Of a stretch of DNA of 64,000 nt, positions 25,201 to 37,320 are shown piece after piece. The translations under genes were made by a program, and so were the position numbers. A model generated the notes under the pieces. That model was not told the DNA's origin. It was given only the letters and a program-made list of their open reading frames with translations, and made no database searches. Origin of the DNA: Onchocerca volvulus (Eukaryota; Nematoda; Chromadorea; Rhabditida; Onchocercidae); assembly GCA_000499405.2 (NCBI GenBank), contig HG738138.1, forward strand, positions 23,527,097 to 23,591,096, in the 5' to 3' direction. The stretch's first letter is position 1; each line of letters starts with the position of its first letter.

Positions 25201-26203
25201 AATTTAATCAATCTATAGAAAAGACAAATGACATAACTTACACCAAAATAAGGTTGGCCATTTAGCGAGGAAAATAAACTGATAAAGACCGACCAGAGAT
25301 GCGACATGGAGAACTGAAAATAATGCCACGTTTCTCCATACAATTTGCGCTTTGAATTTAATCTGCAATTCAAATTCAGAAATTCAAAAAACAAGAAAGA
25401 TTTCAAAGAATTAGAACAAAATCTTTCTGAAATCATTCTTGCATGTGGAATGAATGCCAGGTGATATTAAATGACTGAAAAGATATGCAAGCTTTCATGC
25501 CACATTATTCAAAGATTTCGCTTTGCTTTTTCAAGCAGCATCGCAGATCAGAATACTGGAGGTTTTAGTATTAATTATATTCATTGGCTGAGTCGACGAA
25601 TTTTTCTTCAAGAATATCTCTTTCAACTCAGATTATTCTGTCATTTGCCATTTTTCGGAATCAAAACAATCATTCCTAACTATTTCTCTTTCCCATTTAT
25701 TCAAAATGCATTTTTGCATTTGTATTTCGAGACGAAGTTTGACAAATCATCAGAAATGAACTTTGAAATATGGTGTAGGTTTTGATGTACCGTTGATGTA
25801 CGGAGTAGTTCGTTACAAGCAGTCATTATTTCGGCAATAAAAAAATTTACAGTCATTGGTAAATAAATCATCATTGTGATAAGAGGAAATGATATATTTA
25901 GCATCCCTAACCTGCTGTTTCGCTCACCTACCTTTCCCTTCTAAACACTTTCCATTCCTGCGTTTGTGATGTTGCAAGAAATAACTCCCACAAATGTCGA
26001 AAAAAATCAAAGATAACTCGACTGCCGAAAAATCAAAAGGAAAGCTTGTTCACCTGCTTTGAGTGATCGCTAATTTCCTTGATTTCGGCGGCATCGACGG
26101 CGAGGAACTGTTCCTGAATAATTTTCATCGTCTCCAAGTCATCCTCATCCACGCATTTATCAGTAGTAGCCCCTGCTAGAGTAGTCTCTGTTCTCGACAC
26201 CAT
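22238..26203 (-). CDS. Acyl-CoA delta-9 desaturase, copy B (fat-5/6/7 type)
   Basis: Nine exons (26203-26054, 25362-25242, 24292-24162, 23984-23902, 23707-23585, 23242-23132, 22999-22897, 22698-22534, 22282-22238) have exactly the same lengths and phases as copy A and give 343 residues. All histidine boxes (HRLWSH, HRCHH, GHNYHH) and the Asn/His pair in WLINSLAH are intact. The GC-AG third intron is shared. Exons 1-4 encode the same protein as copy A. Differences are concentrated toward the 3' end: RKGS against RRGA, HYWKT against HYLKT, IDTLV against IDILV, HHSF against HHTF, and a last exon of IIDRQKAKYVMKCD against IIERQKAKCAMKCD. Introns differ by small indels, including about 22 extra bases near 24,088. 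Both genes are read in the same direction, about 5.5 kb apart; each presumably has its own promoter, since upstream regions are nearly identical for about 650 bases. Confidence 0.95.
24297..24447 (+). repeat. Helitron-end-like repeat in desaturase B intron 2
   Basis: Copy of the repeat at 14,810-14,960, almost base-for-base identical. See that entry for the matching blocks. Confidence 0.6.
24825..25050. repeat. Degenerate GTTACTCAG-type minisatellite in intron 2, copy B
   Basis: Almost identical to the block at 15,340-15,565. Visible differences are single bases (GCGGTCGCTC here, GCGGCCGCTC in copy A; GAAGTAG here, GAAGTTG there). The unit number is the same, which is notable for a minisatellite and supports very recent copying. 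Confidence 0.65.
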
Positions 26204-28281
26204 CTTTCACTGCGACACCAACGCCAAATGTATTTCCCTTCAAACATCGGTTAGAACTAATTATAAATTAGCATTCTGCGTATCGTTACATTTTAAAAGC
26301 AGATGATGAAAGTACATCACACAATAAATCACTTTGTAACATTCGCATTTGCGCATAATGCACTACTACTGACATCTTCAAGTCTAGAATACTGCTATAA
26401 TCAAGCTGTGTGTATTAATTAACATCTAATTACGAGAGATGTGGCCAAAAGAAATTGTCACGTATGAATATTTGCAAAAGATAAATTCGAAAGTTCAAAT
26501 AATACATGACCGACAGACTTTGCAGGCCACTCTATGACACGGTCTTTCATTCATTATGGGCCTTAATCTCAGAGTAAGCACGAAAATCGTGAAAGAATGG
26601 AAGAAAGAGGCAAATGTCGAACTTATAAACTGCAATGAGATTAACCGAGTTCAATAGCAGCAGCAGTAATGGCACAGTTAGTTGAAACAATAAAGCCAAA
26701 ATAGCTTATATTCTGCAAAGATCAAAAATTATTCGACGTGAGAACAATTCCACGTATCATTTGATGGCGAAACTAAAATGGACAAATGAAGTACAACTTG
26801 AAAAAGAAGCATTTTTATATAAGCAAGCGATAGTCGACGAATGACAGAGAACGATGTGATCTCTGATCCCGCTTCAATGATAACATATATGAAACGAACA
26901 ATGACAACAGGTGTATGATACGAAGTGTGAATATGTCATAGCAACAGGCGAAGAACAGTCTGCAATTCCCCTGAACATTTGTGGTATCCCTGAAAAGAAA
27001 CATTATTGATACATTCCATTGTTTATCTGTCTATTCGTTTAGCTGCCTGTTCATGCTCCTCTTAATTCTTATTTTGACTTTTTCACAACAAATGATTACT
27101 CTACTCGATAGGAGTTCTCTCTATACATAGTTCTCGTTTCTGTAAGTCCTTTTTCGTTTGTTTCTATAATCTGAATTATTGGCGTACATCCCAAAAGGTC
27201 ACTTTCTTCTCCCATTATCATTAGGTTACCTTTTATGAATGGAGGTCAGATGATGAAAACGCCCGATTAAGTGATTCATCCCGAGATATGCTATATCCTC
27301 CGATGTCATCCATCAGTTATCCCTTCATGATAATCATTCGAAGACCTTTTCTACGTAAAAAATCATCATTTCAATGACGTAACTGACATTGCGTCATCAC
27401 CAATGCAATTCATTTTTGCTGTTTTAGAGATGCAATGAACAGAATTCAACTTATAGAAGAACCAAAAAAAAAGGGAAAAAAGGGAAAAGTTATTATCAGC
27501 TAAAATCATCATAGCACTGATGTCTCGAAGCCCTTCTTCATCTTCATTATCTCCTGGATACCGTGTCATTCAATGTATATCATGTAACGTTGTTTTGGAA
27601 TATTTATATGTACACAGGTCTAACACAATAATTATCAATGCTCATTGCTTTATTTAGTAACACTCCCTTTTCGTTTTATCATAAAAAGTGATAAAAAAAA
27701 AGATTGTGAAGTAAATAAAAATAAAGATAAAGAAGATTTGATCAATTATATGCAACTATATCAGTGAAACAATGATTAGATTTCTAATCCTAACACTTCA
27801 ATTTCTACGGCAAAGAGTCACTTTGATAGCTTATCAAAGGATAATCATCAATGAAAATAGCTATAGCAATCTATCGCTTCTCAATTTTTGCGATTATAAA
27901 ATTACACCATAGGTAGAATCAAAATCTCCGCGATTATTCTTATGTCTAGCATTATCATATTTCAGACACAATTTTTGAAATATCACATTTTATGTTATTG
28001 TTGTTTTAATTGAAAATGATTCTGACAAAGTCAAATTGGAAAAAAGATTAAAAAGTAACAAAATTTCCCACAATATACAAATATAACAGTAGAAAAGACA
28101 GGAAAATAGGAGAAAGCCTGCATTTTGTAATAGTATTGATAGTTCCGCACAGAAATTAGCAAGATATATATGTTCACAAAGTCTGGAACCAGGATAAAAG
28201 GATCCCATGAAGTTCGCAAAAACAAGTCTATATAACAATTGTATATCAAACATAAAGCTTAGTTTAAAAATATTAGAATTT

Positions 28282-28335
<54 letters not shown>

Positions 28336-28407
28336 AAATAAGAGAATCTATAATAAGCGCATGTATTAGAATTTATAATTTTTTATAATAATTATTATAA
28401 AAATAAT
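26204..28407. other. Intergenic upstream of desaturase B and downstream of the GSKIP gene
   Basis: The first about 650 bases match the upstream region of copy A. The match breaks near 26,862 and continues in diverged form to about 27,200. An uninterrupted 51-base A-tract lies at 28,283-28,333. A 67-codon minus-strand frame at 27,366-27,569 starts with a plausible acidic N-terminus (MTRYPGDNEDEEGLRD) but runs into a T-rich stretch and has no partner exons that I can support. Confidence 0.5.
28283..28333. repeat. 51-base poly(A) tract
   Basis: An uninterrupted run of A. The 11-base string TATTAGAATTT occurs just before it (near 28,270) and again about 30 bases after it (near 28,366), so a target-site duplication around a small insertion is possible. 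The A-run sits at the left, which is not the expected position for a plus-strand retroposon tail. Confidence 0.8.
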
Positions 28408-31400
28408 TTAAGAATTATCATCTTCATCATGACTGATATCATCATTTGTATGTGAGTCTCTTGCTAACGTCGTACAGCAAATTGGTGCGTCGATATCCAA
28501 ATTACCAATTAAATTTGTTGATAGTGTAGCAGTAGAAATGAATGATGAAGATAATGGATCATCGTCTTCACAAGCCTATAAATACTCTAAATGAGTTTGG
28601 AAAAAAAGTTTTAGATGTAAAATGATTTTGTGATAAAACAACGTTTGATAAAATAACGGGAAAGAAGAAGTTTTTGAAAAAAAATTGAGCAACATTTTAT
28701 TAGATTTTTGAAAACTTGAATTTAGTTAAAACTCTTATTTCTTCCTAACAAAAAAGTCAATATATTCAAAGAATAAAAACGAATGAAAAATCGCTTACCT
28801 GAAGCATTCGTAATTTTTGGGCCAATTTTTCACTGAAAAGATTTCTATAATCAGGTGAAAGTTTATCCATCAAGTCGTATAATGTATCGTAGTATACGGT
28901 GAAGAGATCGAGACGAGTGTAGTCACCTTGCATGCAATCATGTCGTAAAGATGTCACACGCCAACCTTTTAATGTCAACTCCAAACAATACGGCTGCCCT
29001 AAAAAATTGCTATTGCTTTAATAATGATGCAAGAATTGTAAGACAAATCCAAAGGAAATTTGGTGGAATAATCTGAAGATTAGTATCCCTTTTCTTATAT
29101 CAAAAAGTCATATATTTTCCTTTTTTAAATATTTAAGAATAAAAACGGATAATTTAAATTATTCATATCAGAAATATGAATTTGCCGTACCTTCAACAGT
29201 AGTAACATTGACAAAAATTAAATCCGGTGTTCGTGGAAGTATTTCCGAAACCGAAATTGTTTTCACTGCAAATGAAAGTTCATGCACGGCAGCAATGGCT
29301 TCCAATTCGAGTGACGAATCACCACGAGATTGTGGATTTGTTCCTTGTAAGCTTCGATTCTTTGTAGATACTCTTGTCAACGATGGAAAAGATCTGAAAA
29401 AGCACGAGAATGAAGTTGTGATTTTTGAAGACTACAAGAAGAAATCCTCTATTTCTTTTTTCTATGAAATTTAAGCCATCTTCGTTTGAGTATTTGCAGA
29501 CAATTTTAGAATTCATTGAAAGAATTAATTCATCCCTTTCATTTAACTTCAGTTAACATATATTTTTTACATAAATTCAGCCATGAAAAAACTGTTTTTT
29601 TTTAGCATGGACAAGAAATTGACGAATCAAAAATGTCTGGATGGGATAATAAATGAAGATGTAATGAAAGAAATTTCATGCAATAAACACGACTATTTGA
29701 TGAATGTAACAAATTTGGATGCAAAAAACGATATCAACACTGACAGTTGGCAATCCAGTTTGATGCGAAGAGTCACGGAAACAGTCATAGGATTGATAAA
29801 AAATCAAATTACTTCTCTGTCTTTTCCGATTCTTAATCAACTACAATAAAGTAGTAAAAAATAATCAAACAGTTGGCACTTAAAGTTGAACAAATTTGGA
29901 AAAGATCAATTCTTAAAGGAATATGGATTTTTGGATTAATTAAAAATGTTGAAAGATGGAAAATGCATAAGCAATTAAGTTGTATGAATAATAGGAAAAT
30001 GGAAAAGTAATGAGAAGAAACCAGAATATAATTATTCCTTTCCTTTTTTAACATTTTTTTCTTCCGCCATTTATGTATTTTGAGAGAAATAAATATTCTT
30101 CCAGTCATTTCGTTAACCAATTTCAAAACTGAATTAAACTAAAAATGATAAAGCAATTTAACTGAATGAAAGTATATATCCATTCCTTTTTTTTTTTTCC
30201 TCAGACAAGCAAATAAAGAAAAAGGTAACAAGCTAAATAATACAAGCAGTTAAATTACTTGATTTTTAAGTGAATTTTGAACTGTAAACTGCAATTGCTA
30301 CATCTGATATCCTAATTGTCCATTAGAATTATTTATTTTCAGATTTTTGTGATTCATATTTGAATTTAAGAATGAGATTTTAATGTTAATAGTATAATTA
30401 TATCTATTATTACTGAAATATATCTATTATTATAGTATTATTATATTTATTATTAGTGAAATATCTCTCTATTTTATACCTCTTTTATGATAATTGATAA
30501 TTAATACTGGCAGTTTCAACAGCAGTATTAATAATATCTCTCTCTCTCTCTCTCATAGTTATCACTATGAGATAACCTAGGTAACACTAATGCAATGCTG
30601 ACAGCAGAAAGACTAATTATTAATCAATCAGATTAGATGAAATAAATTGCCCTGGTGTATGATCCTTTCTAGCATTCTGTATTATCAGTAGCTTTCATTG
30701 ATTATAAACTCAAGGAAACAAAAAGACAACAGATGCACCAAATTACATTCATTTGTTATCGAATAGTTTTTTCGTTATTTAAATTAGTAAAAAATAACAG
30801 TTTAACATGCTTGAAAAGAAAGAATTTCTTTCTTGCTTTCGACCAAAGAATTTCTACAATTAATTGTTCTGATTCTGAAAGATTGTTCTTCAATTATCAC
30901 GTGTGACATAAGGCTTACGTGTTTAAATTAATAAATTTCAAACAAGTTGAGCAGTAAACAAGATGATGAAGTGAGATGGAAGATTTCAAGATAAATTTCT
31001 GTTACAATCTGATGTGGCAAGAAAATATGAGAATAGAAAGAAATTTAAGAAAAAAAGATGCTTAAATAAGTGGAAACGAGATCTTGTTAGTTGGATAAAT
31101 TTTGAGTACGTCTGAGATATTGTCACATACTGTCATGCCAATAAATTATATTTGTTAGGAAATTTTTCATGGAATTAATAAGAACGGATTCAAAATTCTT
31201 CTGGAATTGCAACTTATCATATCAGAAAAACTTGGATAATTTGATCTCTTGATACCTCCCCCCTTCTATAGCTTCCTAGATTAACAGCTAATACGCTAAC
31301 TATGCTTGATGTACCTAATATCATGAATTCCACAATAATATCAGTTTCAATCTCTATTATTTCATTGTTTATATTTTATTTCATCTTTTTAAAATTTCCA

Positions 31401-34400
31401 TCTTTTCACATTTCAAAATGGCTTGTAGATTCAACTGAGAGATAAAACATTTGCTTCAATTAATTATGCTAATGTTTGTAAAAAATGATCAAAAAAGCAA
31501 TAAGCTCGTAAAATAAAGAACTTCTCCATTTTGATTCATTTACTTTATTAATTAATGATCAGTTTTTCCAACTCATTCGTTGGAAAGAAATTTGAGATTT
31601 TTTTTCTTTTTTTGCTACTGCAAAGTAATTTTGATGAAACATCACTTTGTCCTGGAATATTCATCAACTAGTCTTTTCGTGCATCATATCATGTGCAACA
31701 GCTATTCACGTGAATAATTAATCGCAATTTTTTCATTTTCAAAGTCATTAATTACTGAAAATTCCAAAATTTTTTTTTTCTCTAAATGAAAAAAAAAAAA
31801 AAAAGAAAAAAGAAACTAAAGTGGTATATGTACTTTCACTATGGGAAAATCATATTGTCAAAATAATTTTGCTAACTGGAAGAAAAGAAATTTCACACGA
31901 CAGTATCTTTTCTTTCTTCGTACTATTCATCAATCAAAGGAATCGAAATGAGAATAAAACGAAGAAGTCGGAGAAAGAAACAATCTAAACTTATGGATAC
32001 TTTAAAATTTTAAAACTCATTTATTTTATTTTTTGTTTTAGTTAGAAAATACTTTTCTTTCTTTTTTTTTTTTTTTAGTTTTAGTTAGAAGTCATATCTT
32101 AATGTATAATGTTTGAAAGTATTAGATTAGAGGAAAATGGAAATGATGACAAAGATGAATTTGCAAGAAATAATAATTAAGAGTGGATGAGATAAAAATG
32201 CATTGGTCCGGGATCTGTTAAAAGTGAAAATGCTGGTAAAGGTACGCTGGTTTCCAAAATTTAATCAATGGATATGAGTAATAAATTAACGGTGATAAGT
32301 AATTAAATCACTAACCCCATCAGGCTTCCATTCAACGAACCTAATATTTGCATATTGTCAACATCACCCGATGGTGACTCACATGCCGAAGATGATGTAC
32401 CTGAAGCAAATTAATTGACTTCCACTTTTAAACATGTAATTTGTCAACACATGAAAAAGTAGCTAGGTTTATACGCCTTTAACTGATGCCCATCCTCTAT
32501 TGGCAAAAAAAATTCTCTAATGGATGAAATGAGCTGCATAATACACGGAATTTTTTCCAATAATTTCGAGTAATTAAAATTCATCGTACTTTCGTTTTCT
32601 TTATTAGAAGAGGCTATTGTTTTTTGTTCTTTTCAAAAAAATTATAATAAATGGGGGAAAAAATCACCGCAAAACGAATATTTTTGAGATGCTCTTAAAT
32701 TGACTGGCGAATTGGGTGGTGAGGTACAGCACTGATCACGATTATTCATCATCTCTTGATAATGATTGATTGCTTGTCCCCATCGTTCCGATCTGTAAAA
32801 AACTTATTTTTTTTAAATGGGTAATCACATTGCAAACCATCTTATTTTTTCTTTAGATATGTAAAGAGACATGACATCTTCTTCATTTCCATTCAGCTAA
32901 AATCCCAATGATGATGAGCATGGAATCAAATAATTTAAAGCTCTCTTGCTACTAACATAATATCAGTATTTATTCTCTCATTTCATCCCTTTTTTTTTTA
33001 GTAAATCTTCGCCATAATAAAGTATATTCGTATAATAAATTAAAAAAATCACAGAAATCCAGTTGGTCTTTTTTTTTTTTTTTTTTAAATTCACACATCA
33101 AATGCTCTCAATCAAATAAGTTCGAATTTGATATGATTTAAACTCTAATTTTAATTAATTGGACTATATCTGGTAAAAATTAATGATATAATATAAAACA
33201 TCAATTTTGAAAATTAACAAATTTATTTCATTTATACATCATATTTCCTTCACTATTTTTATTTCTCCATTTGCTATGGTGCAACAATCATTTCCGTATT
33301 TGATAACTTCATGATGGATAAAATTTTTTGAAAGTAAACAAAGTCATGAAATTACGAGAAAGTTAATTAATTTTTGAGAAGATGTCCATCAACATTGTGA
33401 GTTTATATAAAACATAAATTTTATAATTTATACAAGTGTGGATGATGATGTAATCTAATATAAATACATCAGAATCAAATTTTCAATTGATAAAACATAA
33501 ATATTGTATTCGTGAGAAAAAGTCAGAATGGGAAAATATTCATCAGAGAGCTAGAAATAAAAGTTTTGATTCAAAACACTTTAAAATTCAAAAAAAAAGA
33601 AAAAAAAAAGGAAGTGCTATGGTAGTTTACTAAGTAATGCTGCAAATAAAAGAAAAAAGAAAAAAATAACTATTGTTGCTTGCTCCAAAAAGTAAAAAAG
33701 TCAAGAAGATTTAAGAAGATTTAAACCATCAAAATCTTTCGCATTTTTGCTTTCAATCAAAGAAATTTTTTCTTTTTTTCCTCTTTCAAAAGTTTGCTTT
33801 TTGTGAAAAAGAAAAGGATATGTAAAAAATTATGAGCAAAATGGTGTAAAAGACTGCAATTTATAATGAAATACATCAATCAATGCTTGGGGTTTCGTCC
33901 AGTGATAGAAATGTAAAAGTCTTGCAATAATGACAATTGAATTGCAAGTCAAACGAAAGGAATTGGTTGCCATGATTTTTGAATAGCATTTTAAATATGG
34001 AAGAAATAAGTTTCAGGAAAATGCTTCATAATTTTGCTATAGAAAGGAGAGAAATCAATTTTTATTATATGTCAGATATTGTTTAGAGGCATATTGGTTA
34101 GGAGCTATTAGAAGTTATAAAGAAGTGAATGAATGAATAAGGCTTGCAATAAATTGATAATTGAAAAGCAAGGGAAATGACGAGAAACACTTCGCGAAGA
34201 AGTTAAACGATAAACCAAGATTTCATAAACAAAGATCGTTGATCAGCAATGGGCGGAGGAAGAAAAAAATAAAAGTATTCTGCTTCTGCTAAAGTATCTA
34301 AAAATCTCATATTTCCAAAACTTTCAGTGCAAATTATTTAACAATAAAACCAAAACTTTCGCGAAAATGAATGCGAAGTATAACACATTCAAAAAGAATT

Positions 34401-37320
34401 CCTTTGCATTTTCATTTTCTTTATATTAATTTTTCTAAAGGTCACTAAAATTACAACTAAATATTCGAAAATATGAAAATTTTACTAAAAATAGATTTCC
34501 ATCAAAAGAGAAAGAATGGATGACTATCATTTCATTGTCACCACGACATTAAATAGTGCGACAACTTCGGCAATAGCATATTGATGATAAATTTATGCCA
34601 CATTTTGCTAATAAATTGTCTTTCTAATTATGAAAAAAAAAAAAAGAAAAAGTAACTTACTCTTGCTGACGATATAAAGGTAAAGATTTCAGGCAATCAG
34701 CCAGAATTTTGGCACTACAACGACAATTGAGCGCAGAATTCTCACAACATTCGTTATTCAACGGATAGGGCATTGTCCGAGACTTCGTGATACTCTTTTG
34801 ATTGCTGAAAGCAATTGAAATTAACTGATAAATAATAATTCTCATACGACGACCTCTCGTGTGACTATACCGGATTTTATAATCTATGATGATTAGAACC
34901 TGCTCAATTTATACATTTTTAGTTGTTCATTTAGAAGTTAGTCTCAGAATTTCAAAATATTTTGAAAATAAACAAAGACTATGGAAGTTTATCTATTCGA
35001 TAATATCAATATATAAACAAAAGAATGGACAAGAAGACAACTGCTAATCTGTTTATTCACAATTGCAAATAATTCTAAAATAATATATGGGATTAAAAAA
35101 TGATTCCAAATGGAAATAATTTGCAAAGGAATTTGGGCAGCTTTCATAACGTCTATTCTAGCAGCAATGGACATTTCTCCATCTAATCCATCAGGCCTAG
35201 CTGGAATAAATATTGTTTGCTTTTTATAGCCTAAAGTATAAAATACTATAAAGAAGGCATTAGGAGTGAAAGCAGAAGAATAAAGATTGTCGTGGAAAGC
35301 ACATTGAACTAACAACATCTCACTCACAAATATAATCAGGAGCAGAAATTGAATTTTAGAAGGGAATAAATTGAGCGAAAGAAGGTGCAAGACCCAAATC
35401 TGTCCTTCCTTCCCACTTTCTCCAGTCTACCGCAAAGAATATTTTCTTCCTTATTTTTTTCTTTTTGCAGAATCAAAGTGAACTATATAACTTAGAATGA
35501 AATAGACAAATGTAAAAAACAATTTTAAACATAAACTCACCATATCACTCATACGGCACTCTTAACTTCGTACTTTCTAATTTTTCAAAAATCCCGGCAT
35601 TTTTCTTTCTTTCTCATCATTTATAATTAATCGTCGATATCACATATCAAAATCCTCTCCTCAACAATATGCAGCACAACAATAGATACAAGCAAAACCA
35701 TATGCGACGGGGTTAAAAAAAAAAAAGGGGGGGGGGGGGGGGGGGGGGTTTGAAAAATTATATATTTCGATTATTTTGATTGTACACAAAATTACAGATG
35801 ACAAATGACCCGTCTTTACTTGTTTCCCTCGTCCTTCCTCTGTTCTAAGAAGATAAAAGATAATAAAAATGTCAAAAAACTCGATAAATATGAAGGGAAC
35901 ATTATCAAACTGCTTCGATAAGTTCATCTGAATGAACATTGCAAATTGAATGAAAATATATTGGAAGGAAAAATTTTCAAATATAACTTCTTTCGAGCGG
36001 AAAATAACAGTATTTGTGATGAAGACACGTTAATTAGAGATGCAATTCGTAGAGGACACTTCACATCAACATCCATTAATATTTCATTTTCATTTTTCTA
36101 TTAATCATGTTTGGATGAAAACAAGAGAGAGAGAGAGTAATTTCACGTTCTGAATTCACTTTATCATCTCAACAATTATATGTCAACCTTGATTTATTAT
36201 CATTGTTATAATTATATCCAAAATAGCAAAAACATGTTTTTTTTTTTTGATTTTAATATTACTATATTATTTGATTTTGCAATAGAATTTCATTTAAGTT
36301 CTGGCTTCCTTCAATAATTTATATTTTCATTGCAAAAATATAGCAAATATTTTGACATACTCTAAATATCAAACAAAAAGAAAAAAAAATATAGATGGTA
36401 TCCGACTGAAAATTAATCAGACAAATCAGTGAAATAACAATTATAAACGATAAATTTAAAGAATTACTCAACGATGTGTTTAAAATTATGTCATTTATTT
36501 TCAAATCTAAGCTCAAAAAATTATGATGAAGAGAAACTCTCAATAGACTAAGATTTTTAATTCTTTGATATTAGTAATCCTTTGATATTTGTTTAATTTG
36601 AAATTCGAAACGTTTTTAGAAATTGAAACCCACAAAGATAGACATAAACATAGACAGAAAAATCTATGAACAGGTCTCGTCACATTTTTTGTTATTTTTT
36701 TCACAATAAAAAGGAATGATATCATCTATCATTCGTCACATACGTCTAGGAATGACTTGATAAGCAGAGCTTTTAACAGTTGTCAGTTGAAAGAACAAAC
36801 ATTTATCACGATGTTGCAATTAGCACTGGTCATTTATCAACTTCTAGAAAATTAATGAGAGAAAATGAACGGCTAAAACGATGAAAGAAGAATATCGGAA
36901 GAAAGAAACGGTAGGAAAATTGGTTAGTACTTTTGATATCAATTTGAACAATCTATCATTCATTCAAAGATTACTGGTCGGTCGATGTCAGCTTATAATT
37001 TTTTTCTAGCCGTTCCATCCAACAGATATTAAAAAATATTTCGTTTAAATTTAAATAATTTAAATAACTAATAAATGGGTGATTATCCATTCGTGTGAAG
37101 GACGAAGTAAAGTTTATTAGAAATTGCTGTCATAAACTTCAATAAGATGATTGAATATGATTTTAAAAGCGGAAAATAAGCGAAATGAAACTTACTATGT
37201 TATAGACTGACGTCGACTGCAGCATGATATGTGATAATCACCGAAACATAATAATTTATTTTCATAATCACCCATTGATGCACTGGACATCTTCTGACGC
37301 ATTGAAGGATCAACAGCCAT
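28408..37320 (-). CDS. GSKIP-domain protein (GSK3-beta interaction protein-like) with long N-terminal extension
   Basis: Seven exons (37320-37196, 34804-34661, 32792-32668, 32400-32316, 29393-29191, 28998-28799, 28575-28408) join with every phase matching, giving 349 residues from an ATG to TAA. Residues about 187-294 form a GSKIP (DUF727) domain: ELEAIAAVHELSFAVKTIS corresponds to the helix that in human GSKIP binds PKA RII subunits, then IFVNVTTVEG, YCLELTLKGW, and LSPDYRNLFSEKLAQKLRML, the region around the GSK3-binding helix. The tail (295-349) is acidic and Ser/Thr-rich. The N-terminal about 160 residues are not recognised; they carry paired cysteines (ISCC, NECC, DQCC, plus NCRC and DCLK) and SERWGQAINHYQEMM. 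Human GSKIP is only about 139 residues, so the extension is unusual. By analogy the product is a cytosolic adaptor for GSK3. Introns 1 and 4 are 2.4 and 2.9 kb. Two separate genes are possible, but the matching phase across intron 4 argues for one. Confidence 0.88.
29583..29849 (+). CDS. Unrecognised small ORF inside GSKIP-gene intron 4, opposite strand
   Basis: An 88-codon frame starts at ATG 29,583. A second ATG at 29,607 follows directly on TTTTTTTTTAGC, a good nematode splice or trans-splice acceptor, and would give an 80-residue product beginning MDKKLTNQKCLDG. The composition is hydrophilic and protein-like (for example DSWQSSLMRRVTETVIGLIK), without the Phe/Leu/Ile runs seen in chance frames of this A+T-rich region. 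The stop codon lies within CAATAAAG, so a polyadenylation signal may overlap it. No family is recognised. It is nested on the opposite strand of a 2.9-kb intron. Chance is not excluded. Confidence 0.35.
   Translation: MKKLFFFSMDKKLTNQKCLDGIINEDVMKEISCNKHDYLMNVTNLDAKNDINTDSWQSSLMRRVTETVIGLIKNQITSLSFPILNQLQ
30536..30555. repeat. CT microsatellite
   Basis: About ten CT dinucleotides within intron 4 of the GSKIP-domain gene, followed by a small inverted repeat (ATAGTTATCACTATGAGATAAC). Confidence 0.85.
34989..35390 (-). other. Unassigned 133-codon open frame in GSKIP-gene intron 1
   Basis: The frame lies on the same strand as the host gene, inside its first intron, and opens on TTG. It is mostly hydrophobic. 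One central part (RPDGLDGEMSIAARIDVMKA) looks protein-like and directly follows a possible acceptor (TTTATTCCAG). It could be an alternative exon or a fossil of an inserted gene. I do not recognise it, and the frame is not needed for the 349-residue model, which skips this region in phase. Confidence 0.25.
35715..35748. repeat. A12-G22 homopolymer junction
   Basis: Twelve A directly followed by twenty-two G in a window where G runs are otherwise very rare. It lies within intron 1 of the GSKIP-domain gene. Confidence 0.9.

Noticed and set aside
27366..27569. Possible small gene starting MTRYPGDNEDEEGLRD
   Set aside because: The first 30 codons look protein-like, but a T-rich stretch follows and no downstream exon fits. 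Evidence is too thin for a CDS.
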